Shown here: piece after piece, positions 53,683 through 64,000 of the stretch
Numbering within the stretch: position 1 is the first letter of the stretch
Layout: each line of letters opens with the position of its first letter
Source: Cryoendolithus antarcticus
Lineage: Eukaryota > Ascomycota > Dothideomycetes > Cladosporiales > Cladosporiaceae
Length of the DNA stretch: 64,000 nucleotides
NCBI GenBank assembly: GCA_002077065.1
Contig: NAJO01000068.1
Coordinates: 1-64,000, forward strand
Direction: 5' to 3'
Program-made: the position numbers and the translations under genes
The notes under the pieces: model-generated
What the model saw: the letters and a program-made list of their open reading frames with translations, nothing else
What the model was told of the DNA's origin: nothing
The model's database searches: none

Positions 53683-54233
53683 TCATGTCTTGTCGCGCTC
53701 AAAGACGCGCCATTGCTCTGCCTGTGTGGGCGTGATCTTCACAACGTCGTCGGACGTAGCGTCGATGATGATAGTAGACTGGAGGCCACCATGCGAGCTG
53801 ACGACAGAGAGGTAGACGCGCAGACGCGAGAGCGGAAGGATGCGAGAGAGTTGTGCGAAATTTGTTGGCAGGACAGGGGGGTTGTTGCGGCTCGTACGGC
53901 CCACGCTCATCAGGAAGTAGCGTCTGTGAGCCCAGGTGTGTGTGAGTATTCTATCGTGGCGGGTGCGCAATCGTGGTGGAGTTGACGATTGAACAATAAG
54001 AGGTCGATGGGTGAGAGGTGTTGCTGATGTAATAGTATCGTGGCGAAAAGATCGAGTGCGGCCCATTTGGGTGGATTGGTGTCGAAATAGTGGGTATGTA
54101 TCTGTTCGCGTAGCTCCAGTGGCAGTCGGAAGAGGTTTCGAATGCTCAAAGACTGGGGTCCTGGCGAGGGGCCGGAAGAGGTCGAAGGACCGGGGGAGGT
54201 CGAGGCCAATGTCAAAGCATTGACACCTTTCAC
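53683..54233 (-). pseudogene. Second 2EXR/F-box-like gene, frameshifted at a (CA)n tract
   Basis: The minus strand encodes LFRLPLELREQIHTHYFDTN, LFATILLHQQHLSPIDLLLF and NRQLHHDCAPATIEYSHT, then stops at 53910. The next frame continues as WAHRRYFLMSVGRTSRNN, FAQLSRILPLSRLRVYLSVV and ends at 53683. The change of frame coincides with a cacacaca tract on the minus strand (about 53935-53943), so dinucleotide slippage is the simplest cause. No in-frame ATG precedes the similarity (the frame opens with GTG at 54233), so the 5' end may be damaged or on a missed exon. Similarity to the neighbour at 52355-53090 is only in the domain type. Confidence 0.55.
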
Positions 54234-54802
54234 GAGGTCCTACGTGGTAAGACTGTACTGATGCGGATTGAGCATATCAAACCCAGCGCTGTCTGGCGCG
54301 CTCTTCTCCGCACCCTCACTCCAGCCTATTCTTGCCGCACTCTTTCCATTCACGTAGATCGAAGACAACACGACGGCCGTGCGACTTGGGTGATCGATCG
54401 TCAGCTGCTGCTGCTGCCGTCTCTCGTGAAACTTGTCGCTCGGGATGGTCTCGTCTTCACCGAGACGTGAAGGGGTAGCGTCGCGGAGGAAAATGACTCA
54501 AACTTTGGAACCCCGCCACAGAGCATCCGGATGGAGATCATATAAACTCAAAGACGAACGAGACAAGGGAATGCCTGGAAGCGGCTACGGTGAAGGGCGT
54601 TGCATTAGGTCACTCTATTACAGCTTTCCCACTGCACTTAGCAGCTTCCAGCCAATCTCTGCTTCTACTAGCACTTCCTGTAGGTTCATGTCCAGCTACC
54701 CTTTCATACCCAGCTTCATATGCACATATGCCTACCCATGCCCACTCATATGCCTTTGTCCAGATCCACTATGCTACCGCTTGTGAGGTCGCGATGGGCC
54801 TG
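54234..54802. other. Intergenic region, no gene seen
   Basis: This lies between the decayed 2EXR-like gene and the 3' end of the Boi-type gene. No supported gene, RNA or repeat was seen. Confidence 0.4.
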
Positions 54803-57800
54803 TCAGCTCGGCGCATGCATGGCGATCGCCTCCCTCTCCTGCTCAGTAGGCATCGCGCTGTCCAGATCGCTCGCGGTAAAGATCGAGCTAGGCGCCACAG
54901 ATCTGCTCTCGTCGGGCGTTGACGAAACAGTGCTGTCCTCCATGCCGACAGGGAGACTGCTCTTCTCAGCACCAGTCACAGAGTCGCCGTTCAGACCTTC
55001 GATGCCAAGCCCGTTCTTCTCATTGATCACGACACTACTCCTGCTGTCATGGCCACCGTCGAGCTCAGCGATGTCTTGTTGAGGCAAAGCAGTCATGCCC
55101 TCTTCTTGCAGTGCAGGCGGTCGTTCCTTCCTCGCCCTTGCTCGAGCAAGCGAGATGGTCTTCTGATTGTAGGTTGTGGTCACCACACCATCCTGGTCTC
55201 GATCAATCACAGCCTTCATCAGCGCAGCCATCCAGAGTCGGCCTTCCTGGCGGCTGTTGACCGCGAAGTAGTGCACTGTTGGCTTCGTGAAGGTCACGCC
55301 CCGGCCCGACTTGGGAGGCGTGAGCTTGAAGATGAAAATGCCGTCACCATTCTCGCTCGTTGGAACAGGGTGGTCTTTCAGATCTTGCTCGGCATTCGTG
55401 GGTGTGTGGGCGCCTGTGGGGCTTGATGGACTGCCTGCTGCACCGGTCACAGTTGCGTGAAGTCCAGTGAGCTTTTCGTTCTGCGCAGCTAGGACATTGT
55501 GGAAAGAGATATCAATCAGACCCTTCTCTTCAGTATCATGCTCAGAGTAGTAGTATGACAGTCTTCGACCTTTCAACACGAACAGTCGTGGCTTCCAGGT
55601 CGTCATCAGCGAGCCTGACTTCTTCTTCATCCAGCCAGAGTAGTCGCAGTCCTTCATCTGCTCGGCAGGCGGTACCTTCAAAAGACCTCTGGTGTATGCA
55701 GATGTTTCCTTCTTAGCTTTCCGCTGCGGTCTGCTTCGCGTGCTAGCAGGTGGTGGCATGAGACTTCCAGAGCCTGAGGAAGTCCTTGTGTTCGACTTGC
55801 CCATGTCGAAGCTCCTTGCTTCCGTACTTGGCGTCGTGCTGCCGGTCCGCCCGCCTGGCGAGTCTTGCGCAGCGTCCTTGACAGGGCTGGGTATCGATGT
55901 GGGTGAAGGTGTAACAGCAATCTTCTCATCAGGAGTCACACGTTCGCTGGTAGCACGGAGCGCCTTGACCTTTGACTTCGTAATGAAGAACGGCAGTTGA
56001 GGGACTGTCGGACTTCTTGTAGGCTTGATGCTTGAAGTGTCACTGGCGCCACTGGTAGTGGTCGGACTTGATGCGATGGCATTGAGCGTTGACGGTGTGT
56101 TGTACTCAAGCTTCGTTACCACTGGAGTCTCCTCCTGTGTGGTCATTGCCTTATTCTCAAGTGCAGGAGTACTCAATGTTCTGAGACTCCCGAACTTGGA
56201 AGCGACTGCAGTCGTAGCGGCGGAGAATCGAGTCGATGCTACAGGACTGACAGGTTCTCGGGATGGCTCGTTCGTCTGTGCTGGCGTGTACGCAGCGCTG
56301 ACTGGCTGCTGCAACATACTGTTCGTGCGAGACTCTGATGGGGTCGCGGCGGTAGAAAGTGACTTCTTTTGTAGGACGTTCGGCTTTGCAGGCTTATTCC
56401 TGTTCTCCAGCTCGTTCGATGAAAAGTAGCCTTTGTCGAGGTCGCCTGGCGAAGAGGGTGAGGATGTCGTAGGATTAGTTTGCAAGTTGCTCAATGGATG
56501 CGCCGAGCTTGAGCTCGCTGTGTGGTTGTGATTAGCGGTTCCACCGCTTGTTGGTGCACTCGGCGGCTGCCACTTCGAGTCGATCGATGGCTGCTTTCGG
56601 TGGCCGACTCGAGAAGACGTGATCGAGTTTGCGATGGTTGACTCTATGCTTCCCACGCTCGAGTGTCGCTTCGTGTGGTTCATCGTCCTGATGTTGTGTG
56701 CCGACGGTCGATATGTGTTCTCTGGTCGCGAGAATGAAGTCATAGATTGTAGTGGTGATACTGCTGAGCTTGTTGTCGCAGACTGCGGCTGCGTGTAGCT
56801 CTGCATCGTGCTGCTTCGCTGATAAGGCTCCACCATGCTCTGCCGCCCTGTCGCAAGACCTCGAGGAAGTGCCGATGCAGCGCTAGTACTCCGAGTCCTG
56901 CCCAGATCGTTGGCACCAGCGTTAGCTGTGTCGTCTGCTGAAGCACCACCTACAGAGTATTCTGATACGCTCTTTGGCCCACCGCTGTGGCTTGCAGCAC
57001 TCATCTGTGTCTCGTCCTGTAGACTCTTGATCTTGTGCCAAGTCCGCAGTCGCCTCCCCACGGGTCCAAGGTCGAACTCCTTCATAAATACACTGCTCTG
57101 CTCCATAGCCAACAGAACGTCTCCAGAGATCTCTTGCTCGCGGAAGACATCGCAATGCGATCTCTCCACTCCATTATCTTCCAGATATTCTGCCACGCGC
57201 TCCGGACTCCATGACATCACCTCCGCTTCAGAGTGAAGATGCATATCCTCTTCGTCCGTCTCGTGCCCAGGAACGTATGACATGCGATTCAACGGCTGAT
57301 TGCTGTACACTGAACCCATCGAAGCCATTGTATCGCGGTTGTTGGGCGCGTTGGAGTACGACGTCCGAGGCGTGTTCATGTCGACAATATGCTCATTGAT
57401 TACGCTCAGCGTCTCGTTCATGACGGGCGACTGCATGCTGGCATATGACGATGGGTCATTCGGTAGCGAAGTTCGGAGGGAAGGGTGAATTTGCGACATG
57501 GGACTGCTCGTGCTGGGACTTGAGGCACTTGCACTGGCTGGTCGCTGCAGTTGTGGCGGTTTCGAGGTGACCGGAGATATCTGCTGAGGCGGTTTTGCCG
57601 CAGACGTAGCATCGTAGGGCGTGCCGATTGTTGCTGTGCTGTCAGATGATAGGGAACGCCCGTTGGTCAAAGTCCCCTTCGGCGCCGGAGTCGTGTACAC
57701 TGTCATCTCGTCAGCCTTTGAATCTCTCATCTATGCCGCTGCTCTCCCCAGCATTCCACTGACCTTCCGGAAAGAGTCCGGTGTTCCCATTGATCAAATG

Positions 57801-57986
57801 CCGTCCTAGAAACCAGCCGTCGCCAAAGTCATCGTCCCTCTCGATCAGCTCAATTCGGTCCCCCTTCGCCAGGCTCAGCTCATCCGCACTACGCGCAACG
57901 AAGTCATGTACCACTAGCAAGATCGACCCTGGCTTCGCCTCCACCTTCACACCAGTCGACATCATGGCCGCAATGAGTCCCGCCAT
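54803..57986 (-). CDS. Boi-type SH3-SAM-PH polarity protein
   Basis: Exons 57986-57764 and 57699-54803 (64-nt intron, gtcagt...ctgac...gacag) give 1039 residues. The SH3 domain is at about 18-75 (LLVVHDFVARSADELSLAKG, GWFLGRHLINGNTGLFPE), completed as LFPEVYTTPAP by the splice. A SAM domain follows (EVMSWSPERVAEYLEDNGVE, VLLAMEQSSVFMKEFDLGPV), then long Ser/Thr/Pro disorder, and a PH domain at about 720-880 (DCDYSGWMKKKSGSLMTTWK, PRLFVLKGRRLSYYYSEHD, HYFAVNSRQEGRLWMAALMK). The order SH3-SAM-PH is that of Boi1/Boi2, which work with Cdc42, Bem1 and exocyst in polarised growth. Confidence 0.92.
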
Positions 57987-58595
57987 CCTGCTAGCGAGAC
58001 CTCAGACAGTGTTGCGATGAGCGCGCCGGAGCAGCTGGGGCTGAGAACATCGAAGGATTGCGAGATAATACGGCAACTTCTTCAAGCGAAGTATGCAGAT
58101 CTACGAAAATAGAGGAGGCCGAGGTTCGCGCTGCCAATACACGGGCGGAAAGTATAGATGATGTCGAACGATGATCTGGTTCCATTCGGATGGTGTGGCG
58201 CTCGAGCCGTGGCGTCACGCACGGTCGGCGAACAACGGTCGCTTCTGGAGTGTACAGGGGTGGAACAGCTCGGTATGCAAGACATTCGTTACTCGAATCT
58301 CCGTGCCGATGATAATGTTAGGAGTGGCCGAGACGCCTCGCTCGACAACAGCAAGCATGGCGCTGCTGAGTATATCAGATCATGGCTTTGGCATTCCTTA
58401 AAGGTGACCTCCGTGCGATCACAAAGTACGCCGCTGAACTGCGTAACTTCACGCTCGGACAGGTCAGCGGTTAAAGCTGTGGAACGATCTGATTCTAGAA
58501 ACGTTCACACGTGGTTGAGAGCAGGACCATCCCTGATTAGCCATCACTCCCTTCAAACAGCATTCGATTGAAAGCCAGATCGCATACATCCGCCT
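57987..58595. other. Intergenic region, no gene seen
   Basis: This region is upstream of the Boi-type gene and downstream of the short-chain dehydrogenase. No other feature is supported. Confidence 0.4.
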
Positions 58596-59692
58596 TCAAT
58601 CCTCCTCAACACCAACAACCTTACAGCTCAACTGCCACAACCTCTTCTCCTTCTCCTCGTCATAAGCATACCCAGCATATCCCGGAGCAGCCGCCACAGC
58701 ACCCTCCTTCACTGGGGCAGCCTCCCCGACATCCTCCAAATACACTCCTCCATAACCCTCAAAGTGCTTAGCAATAGCAGCCCAAGTCTGCGTCGCGGCA
58801 CCTTGCTCAGGTGACTTGAAGATTGCTGCCAGCTCCTCCATGTCGAGACCGGCTCGACTCCAGTCATCCTGAGTGGTGTGGCGGGAGAGCTCGGTCATGA
58901 TGCCGCCGGGGTGGGCGGAGGTGGCGTGCAGGCCCTTGGAGCCGTAGCGACGGTCGATGGCGTTGGACATGTAGATGTTTGAGGTTTTGCTTTGACCGTA
59001 GGCCTTCCACTTGTCATAGCTGCCGTCCTCCCAATTGATGTCATCGAGGCGGACACCACCGTAGCGGTGGCCGACGGAAGAAGTCGCGACCACTCGTGCG
59101 TCTTGTCCACTCTTTGCTGCGGTGGCGAGCATGAGTGGCTTGAGCAGCTGGAAGAGAAGGAAGTGGGCTGCGTGATTCGTGCCCCACTGCGTCTCTAGGC
59201 CGTCTTGGGTCTTGCTTAAGGGCGCTGCCATGACACCTGTGATTGAATGTTAGCTCTGATGGCTCCAAGGGAAATGTCATTCGTAGACTGACCAGCATTG
59301 CAAATCAGCACATCCAGCCTATCGCTCCTCCCCTTGAACTCCTCAGCAGCCTTCCTCACACTCTCAAGTGAGTCGAGATGCATCTCCAGAATCTCCGGTC
59401 TGGGAACGCCGTCCAGCTTGCCGTTAGCTACAATATCATCCACGACCTTCTCGAGCTTCGGGATCTGGCGTGCAGACAGGTAGAGCGTGGCACCAGTCTC
59501 GTACAGTGCGCGGGCAGTCTCGACACCGAGTCCAGAAGATGTGCCCGTAATCAAGAAGACACGACCGCGGTGAGCACCGATGGCGTTCTCGTCTTTGACT
59601 ACTTGAAGAGCTGTGGGACGGACGTCGCCGGGACCATTAGTCTTCTGGTGGACCGAGGCGTAGGGCTGGTATGGGGTCTTTGGGGCAGGCAT
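58596..59692 (-). CDS. Short-chain dehydrogenase/reductase, retinol dehydrogenase-like
   Basis: Exons 59692-59293 and 59236-58596 (56-nt intron, gtcagt...gctaac...cacag) give 346 residues. The cofactor motif is LITGTSSGLGVETARAL (TGxxxGxG, about 48-64), then ILEMHLDSLESVRKA, LDVLICNAG (the NAG codon for Gly is split by the intron), VVATSSVGHRYGG with the catalytic Ser and the active-site YGQSKTSN (YxxxK). The C-terminal KEGAVAAAPGYAGYAYDEEK is typical of the large WW-oxidoreductase/retinol-type fungal group. Substrate is unknown. Confidence 0.88.
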
Positions 59693-60466
59693 GGTGATTG
59701 AGTATCGGGCAGTCAGTTGGTCGGGAAGTCGCAGGCAAAGATCAACTGTTTTGTGTTGGCTTCAATATAAATTCGCAGCGGTTGTGAATGAACAGGTGAA
59801 AGTGAGATGTATGATGCTATTGAGGATGAGGAAATGAGCAAGGGAAACCTTCGATATATCTACCTCCAAGCCGTTGCCTGCGGTGTTAAGCCTGTCAATA
59901 TGTGTACCATGGCCTTATGGTGCACTGCAGCCGAACCCATTGCGTTGAGATGGAGGTAAGAGAAAGGTAAGCGGATGATGTACGAGTGTAGGTTTTACGC
60001 CGCTAAAGTCCGCGTAATGCAGGCTCCATCGAGCTCGATTCTTGTGAAGACAATCGTACCGTGCGCGGCCGATGAGCTTGGAGCTTCACGAAAATCGAAC
60101 TCTCTCAAGATGCGGCCGCATACGCGCACCCGGCGGCAGCACTCCGCAAAGTATTCCAGCGCCACCATGCGTCCGCAAGATGTGTAAGCTCTAGTAACTC
60201 CAGAGGTCGTCAATGTACGCCTCGCTAAGATGTTTGCTGTAAGGACGGGACGATACCAAAACACGCACTGTCTACACCCTCTCTGCGGCATGTCGAGATC
60301 GCACTGAAGCGATACAGGATAGTTAGAGTGAGCGACATGCTTACTAAGCTGCATCCGGCGCCGGTCTCCTCAGCCGCATCCCGAACAACCCATTATGTTG
60401 GCCGACCGTTCATGACCATTCTAGGCATTCCTACATGTAGAGCACCCGAATTCCTTCCACATTACG
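59693..60466. other. Divergent intergenic region, no gene seen
   Basis: This region lies between the short-chain dehydrogenase (minus) and the small membrane protein (plus). Both promoters should be here; no gene was recognised. Confidence 0.4.
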
Positions 60467-61251
60467 ATGAAGTTCGTTGAAACGGTACGCTCCTGGTCCT
60501 TCCCACCAGCATACTCAGCACTGCCCAACGAGAGCGAGCAGACCATTCCAAGTACGGCGCCCCCAGTGCATATCCGACACAATATCAGCAGAGTCACGCG
60601 TCCTAATATCTCAGCCTACCTCTTTGGACTTCTCGAAATAGTGGCTTCTGGTTCACGTCTTAACGATATTCTCTAGCTTTGCTCTCATGTTCACCGGCGC
60701 AGCCGTCTTCGTCACCAGGCCTTTGAGCTTTTCGAACGGTGACGAAGTTAAATTTGCCTGGCTGTGTAGTGCTACTAGCATGATCTGCGCTGTAATCGAT
60801 GGAGTCGCTTTCGGCGCGCTGCGGAAGCTGGAAACGGCCAATATGAGTCTCACTTTAGAACAGCAAGGCACGCGAAGCTTTGTCACTACTACCGTGACTG
60901 TATTGGGTCACCTTGCGGTAGGAGTCGTGATGGTAGCGGTTGCAATGGGAACACCGCCAAATCGCGATTGGATGGGCCTTCTGACATTCATCGCATTTCT
61001 TGCTGCGTGAGTGTCACCCGAACGTAGAGCTGGTCTGCGAAGTTAGCGACTCGGGAACAGTACACTGAACGTCGTGTCGTGTATCTACGATGTTATCAAG
61101 CAAAGTCAGAGCAGACAGGATAGCGAAGACGACTGGGGACCTGATGACCTTGACGACGAGGTACCTCGACATGTGAGTATGATGCTATCCGACTACGACC
61201 AATGCTAATGATGGACAGATCGGGCGTGCCAGTGGTGCAATCGATCTATAG
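60467..61251 (+). CDS. Small multi-pass membrane protein, unknown
   Basis: I do not recognise this protein. A consistent model has exons 60467-60484, 60615-60640, 60677-61006, 61061-61172 and 61219-61251, giving 172 residues. The last two introns are clear (gtgagt...acag and gtgagt...acag); the 36-nt intron at 60641-60676 (gtggct...cttaac...ctag) is unusually short. Four hydrophobic segments are visible: FALMFTGAAVFVTRPLSF, FAWLCSATSMICAVIDGVAF, VLGHLAVGVVMVAVAMG and LLTFIAFLAATLNVVSCIYD, then an acidic tail (DDWGPDDLDDEVPRH). The 5' half is the weak part; from the ATG at 60687 onward the frame is sound. Confidence 0.55.
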
Positions 61252-61283
61252 ACTTTGTTCATCGTTCAATTGTACAGTACGCC

Positions 61284-63125
61284 TCACAAGTCCCACCAAC
61301 GCTCGTGCAAGTCCCTCAAGTCATTCTCGGTCGGCAGCCGCAGGTAGACCCTCATATCTCTCTCAGGATCCTGCTCAGCCTTGGTCCAGCCATTGCCGAA
61401 GTACGAGAAGCGGTTCTCTGGCCGAACGTACTCATACTCCCAGTCCTCCCAGCGCGGCTCCCTGCGGACGATGGTGACGTGAGCCGCGCTACATGGCCAG
61501 TGACCATGGATTCGCGCACCTGGTTGACCCCCGTTAGACCAAGAAGCGCATCGTTGGGCGAGGTTGGTTCGAGGAAAGAATGCGTCACAGTAGGTGACAA
61601 AGTCATCAGCTGCTGCCTTGGAAGGTGTGATACTCCGAATACCTTGCGTCGACATTTTGCGCAAGACCTTGGCGATATAAGTGATAGAAACCTCAACGGC
61701 ATGCGGGACAGTACCGGATGGTCCAGCTGCATTGGGTCCCAGCAGGAATGCTAAGTTGGGCATCCCTGGCGTGGCAAGCCCAAGATATGTGTATGGGAAC
61801 TCAAAGGCACCATCATGCTTCCAATCCCGCGCAAGATCTACGTCGCCTGCGACGATAGGGAACGGCGGCGCAAAGTGAGTGTTGGCGCCGGTCGAAGCAA
61901 CGACAGTGTCTACAGGTCGATGAACGCCATCCACTGTGACGATGCCATCTTCGGTGAATCCCTTGATTGGCGTCTGAATGAATGTCAGATATGGCTGCGT
62001 GAGGGCTTCAATATAGCCTGGACCAGGCGTAAGACGACGGCAGTGCGGTGGAAAGTCTGGAATCAGCTTGTCGATCAGAGTCGGGTCCACGACCGATCGC
62101 TTCCGCATTAGCTCGATGAAATTATCACGTGCTTTTTTTGAAGACTCGGAGTCCGCCAATTGAGAGCTAAATGCTCTCCAGAAGCTACCCTCTTTCTTCT
62201 TGCGATCTTCGAGATACACCGCTGGATCCTCGAAGGACTGCCGCTCTTCTTGCAAGATAGGGATCGGAGTATCCTTTCGATCGGTTGCACCTGATTGAAA
62301 TGCACCTGCTATCCATGTCCTGCTTCGTGCATAATGGTCGACATGTGCAGCGACTTTGCGAATCTCGGTCGTAACTTGGATGCCACTCGCGCCGTTGCCA
62401 ATAGTGGCAATGCGCTTGCCCGTCGGATCAAAAGCTGGATGCCATCCAGACGAGTGCATCAGAGTATCCTTGGATCGATCGATTCCTGGGTACTCCGGTG
62501 GCTTCCACTCGTTGAAGTGGCCAATTGCAGCGAGCAGGAAGTCAAAGTGCTGGGTGCTAGATTCGCCGACTTCCAGTCTCCATTGGGCTACATCGGGCTG
62601 CCAGTAAGCGCCCAGCACTTTAGTATCGAAGCGAACTTTGGAATACACGTCGTGTGTCTTTGCTACAGACTTCCAGTACTCCAGGATCTCGGCACCCTGT
62701 GCATACTCTTCACTCCATTGAGTGTTGCGAGAGAAGGTGGATTGATACACATGTGCGGGGATGTCACAGCGAACTCCTGGATAGCGGTTCTCGAGCCATG
62801 TGCCGCCAACGTCAGAGTTCTTTTCGAAGGTGTGGAGATCGATGCCAGGGACCTTGGCTGGTAGTAGTACACCAGCTGTGATGCCGGTGAGACCAGCGCC
62901 GATCACTGCAACACGTAACTTTCGAATCTGATCTATCGGTGCTTCTGTAAGCTTGTAGTCCGTTGGATGGGAATATGACCATTCGTTGTCGTCTGCAGAT
63001 GTGTTCGGTGTCGCCAGATGATGAGCTTTCGCCGTCTTGCTAAAGAAGCAGGTCGCGACGCGCAATCCATCAAGTTCTTCTCCACATTTACTCCGTTCAT
63101 TGGTCGCACGGACGAAGATGCCCAC
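61284..63125 (-). CDS. Baeyer-Villiger-type FAD monooxygenase, altered 5' end
   Basis: The protein has the FAD motif VAVIGAGLTGITAG, VGGTWLENRYPGVRCDIPAH, a second dinucleotide motif RIATIGNGASGIQV, and PGIDRSKDTLMHSSGWHP, which resembles the Baeyer-Villiger fingerprint FxGxxxHxxxW. The family-like start appears to be LATPNTSADDNEW, where the first codon (63017-63015) is CTG instead of ATG. The only upstream in-frame ATG is at 63125, inside the antisense of the neighbouring luciferase-like gene, and adds 36 residues that do not look native. From 63017 on the coding sequence is intact (577 residues), ending RDLHERWWDL. Whether it is translated normally is open. Confidence 0.78.
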   Translation of the reverse strand: MGIFVRATNERSKCGEELDGLRVATCFFSKTAKAHHLATPNTSADDNEWSYSHPTDYKLTEAPIDQIRKLRVAVIGAGLTGITAGVLLPAKVPGIDLHTFEKNSDVGGTWLENRYPGVRCDIPAHVYQSTFSRNTQWSEEYAQGAEILEYWKSVAKTHDVYSKVRFDTKVLGAYWQPDVAQWRLEVGESSTQHFDFLLAAIGHFNEWKPPEYPGIDRSKDTLMHSSGWHPAFDPTGKRIATIGNGASGIQVTTEIRKVAAHVDHYARSRTWIAGAFQSGATDRKDTPIPILQEERQSFEDPAVYLEDRKKKEGSFWRAFSSQLADSESSKKARDNFIELMRKRSVVDPTLIDKLIPDFPPHCRRLTPGPGYIEALTQPYLTFIQTPIKGFTEDGIVTVDGVHRPVDTVVASTGANTHFAPPFPIVAGDVDLARDWKHDGAFEFPYTYLGLATPGMPNLAFLLGPNAAGPSGTVPHAVEVSITYIAKVLRKMSTQGIRSITPSKAAADDFVTYCDAFFPRTNLAQRCASWSNGGQPGARIHGHWPCSAAHVTIVRREPRWEDWEYEYVRPENRFSYFGNGWTKAEQDPERDMRVYLRLPTENDLRDLHERWWDL

Positions 63126-63719
63126 GAGAAATACAACAAGGCGAAGAAGTACGCTTCCACGATCGGCGGGCTCGTATTGGCTTCCGGCTGGACAGGCATA
63201 GACTTCTCTCAGATCCCGATAGACCAGCCGATCTCAGAGGCAGATTCGAAGACTGCGAACAAAATCGTGTCGATTCTATCGAACATTACCACCACGAGCG
63301 AAGAAACACCTGTCTGGACTCCTCGTGTAGTGGCCGAGAAGGCGTCACTTGGCGGCCTTGGACCATTGGCGATCGGCTCACCTGTCACGGTGGCGGACGA
63401 AATGGAACGATGGATGCGAGAGGCGGATCTTGATGGGTTCAATGTCGCTTATGTGACAACACCAGGGACATTCGAGGACGTCGTTGAGTTGCTAGTGCCC
63501 GAGCTTAGGTGTAGAGGTCTTTACAAGAAAAGCAAAGAGGGTCTGACGGCACGAGAGAGGATTTACGGAGCGGGACAGAAAAGACTTCGGGATGATCACT
63601 TCGGGAGTACCTTCGCCTACAAGGAGGATGAGATCATCGCCGGCGTGAATCATATCAATGGGATTGAAGCTGATGCATCCTCAGACCATCAAGATCCAAT
63701 CAGTATGCAGCTGGGTTGA
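63018..63719 (+). pseudogene. 5'-truncated luciferase-like (NtaA/DszA-type) monooxygenase
   Basis: From the ATG at 63018 the frame encodes 233 residues matching only the C-terminal half of NtaA/SnaA/DszA-type flavin monooxygenases (full length about 450): RRLAKEAGRDAQSIKFFSTF, YASTIGGLVLASGWTGIDFS, GGLGPLAIGSPVTVADEMER, ADLDGFNVAYVTTPGTFEDV, VELLVPELRCRGLYKKSKEG. The N-terminal TIM-barrel half with the flavin site is absent; directly upstream lies the divergent Baeyer-Villiger-type gene. The surviving half is open without stops, so the truncation may be recent. It could be translated as a fragment but should lack activity. Confidence 0.8.
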
Positions 63720-64000
63720 TCCAGCTTCTGTGCGACGTCAATTACAGCAACACGCGCCATGTATCACGACGACTGTGCTGCAGCCCAGATGTGTGCGGGT
63801 CCGACGCCTGGCCACTTCGGCTCTCCGATAGTGCGAACCAAGGGCAATGCTACCACCGACTTGGCTGGAACAGTCGTACGTCGCAATGATGTGCCCTGGC
63901 GCAGCGAAAGGTTTGCCGAATTCCGAGAGGGCTGTAAGATGCACATGGTGCAGTTTTGCCGCGGCACGGAATGCTGTCACCTCGCTCCAGTAAGGTAGCT
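63720..64000. other. Window end, no gene recognised
   Basis: Both strands have an open frame (for example minus 63764-63967, with VVALPLVRTIGEPKWPGVGP), but I recognise no family, and any gene here would run beyond the window. Confidence 0.35.

Overview
The window is genomic DNA from a filamentous ascomycete (Pezizomycotina); gene content fits a dothideomycete, but I cannot name the species. The evidence is many GT...AG introns of about 47-60 nt with CTRAY-like branch sites, a HET-domain protein, a LisH/Som1-type regulator, Zn2Cys6 and arrestin-type (PPxY) regulators, and an AT-rich left edge almost free of CpA/TpG, as left by repeat-induced point mutation (RIP). Exon/intron models were built by eye from splice signals and reading-frame continuity.

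Layout. 1-0.8 kb: RIP-degraded repeat. 0.9-9 kb: COP9 subunit 7, senescence/spartin-domain protein, zinc-ribbon protein, isocitrate lyase/PEP mutase-family enzyme, HET-domain protein. 9.4-14.4 kb: peroxisomal SCP2 protein, mitochondrial-type lipase, V-ATPase subunit G, PET117, a DUF2237 protein with a signal-like N-terminus. 15-22.5 kb: alpha/beta hydrolase, Zn2Cys6 factor, tRNA dihydrouridine synthase DUS3, BAP31/YET protein. 23-26 kb: a decayed peptide-transporter gene. 26.5-33.6 kb: arrestin-like adaptor, TFIIA large subunit, an unrecognised protein, arsenite exporter ACR3. 34-43 kb: decayed glutathione S-transferase, Som1/Flo8-like LisH protein, small unknown protein, GNAT acetyltransferase, xylitol/sorbitol dehydrogenase with a presequence-like N-terminus. 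43.9-52.1 kb: urea permease DUR3, a Nup85-like nucleoporin, NOC2. 52.3-54.2 kb: two frame-shifted 2EXR/F-box-like genes. 54.8-64 kb: Boi-type SH3-SAM-PH protein, short-chain dehydrogenase, small membrane protein, Baeyer-Villiger-type monooxygenase head-to-head with a 5'-truncated luciferase-like monooxygenase.

The genes are mostly unrelated housekeeping and accessory genes rather than one pathway. Links suggested by sequence are a divergent VMA10/PET117 promoter, a divergent dehydrogenase/urea-permease promoter with a GGCTAAA element and paired GATA sites, and the recombinant-looking monooxygenase pair.

The most unusual signals are: (i) a predicted 2-nt exon that completes the catalytic Ser-x-Gly-Gly elbow of the lipase; (ii) other micro-exons, including an ATG-only coding exon and a 9-nt exon in VMA10; (iii) several decayed genes (PTR2, GST, two 2EXR genes, half a monooxygenase) between intact neighbours; and (iv) a presequence-like N-terminus on a polyol dehydrogenase. 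No tRNA, rRNA or CRISPR was found.
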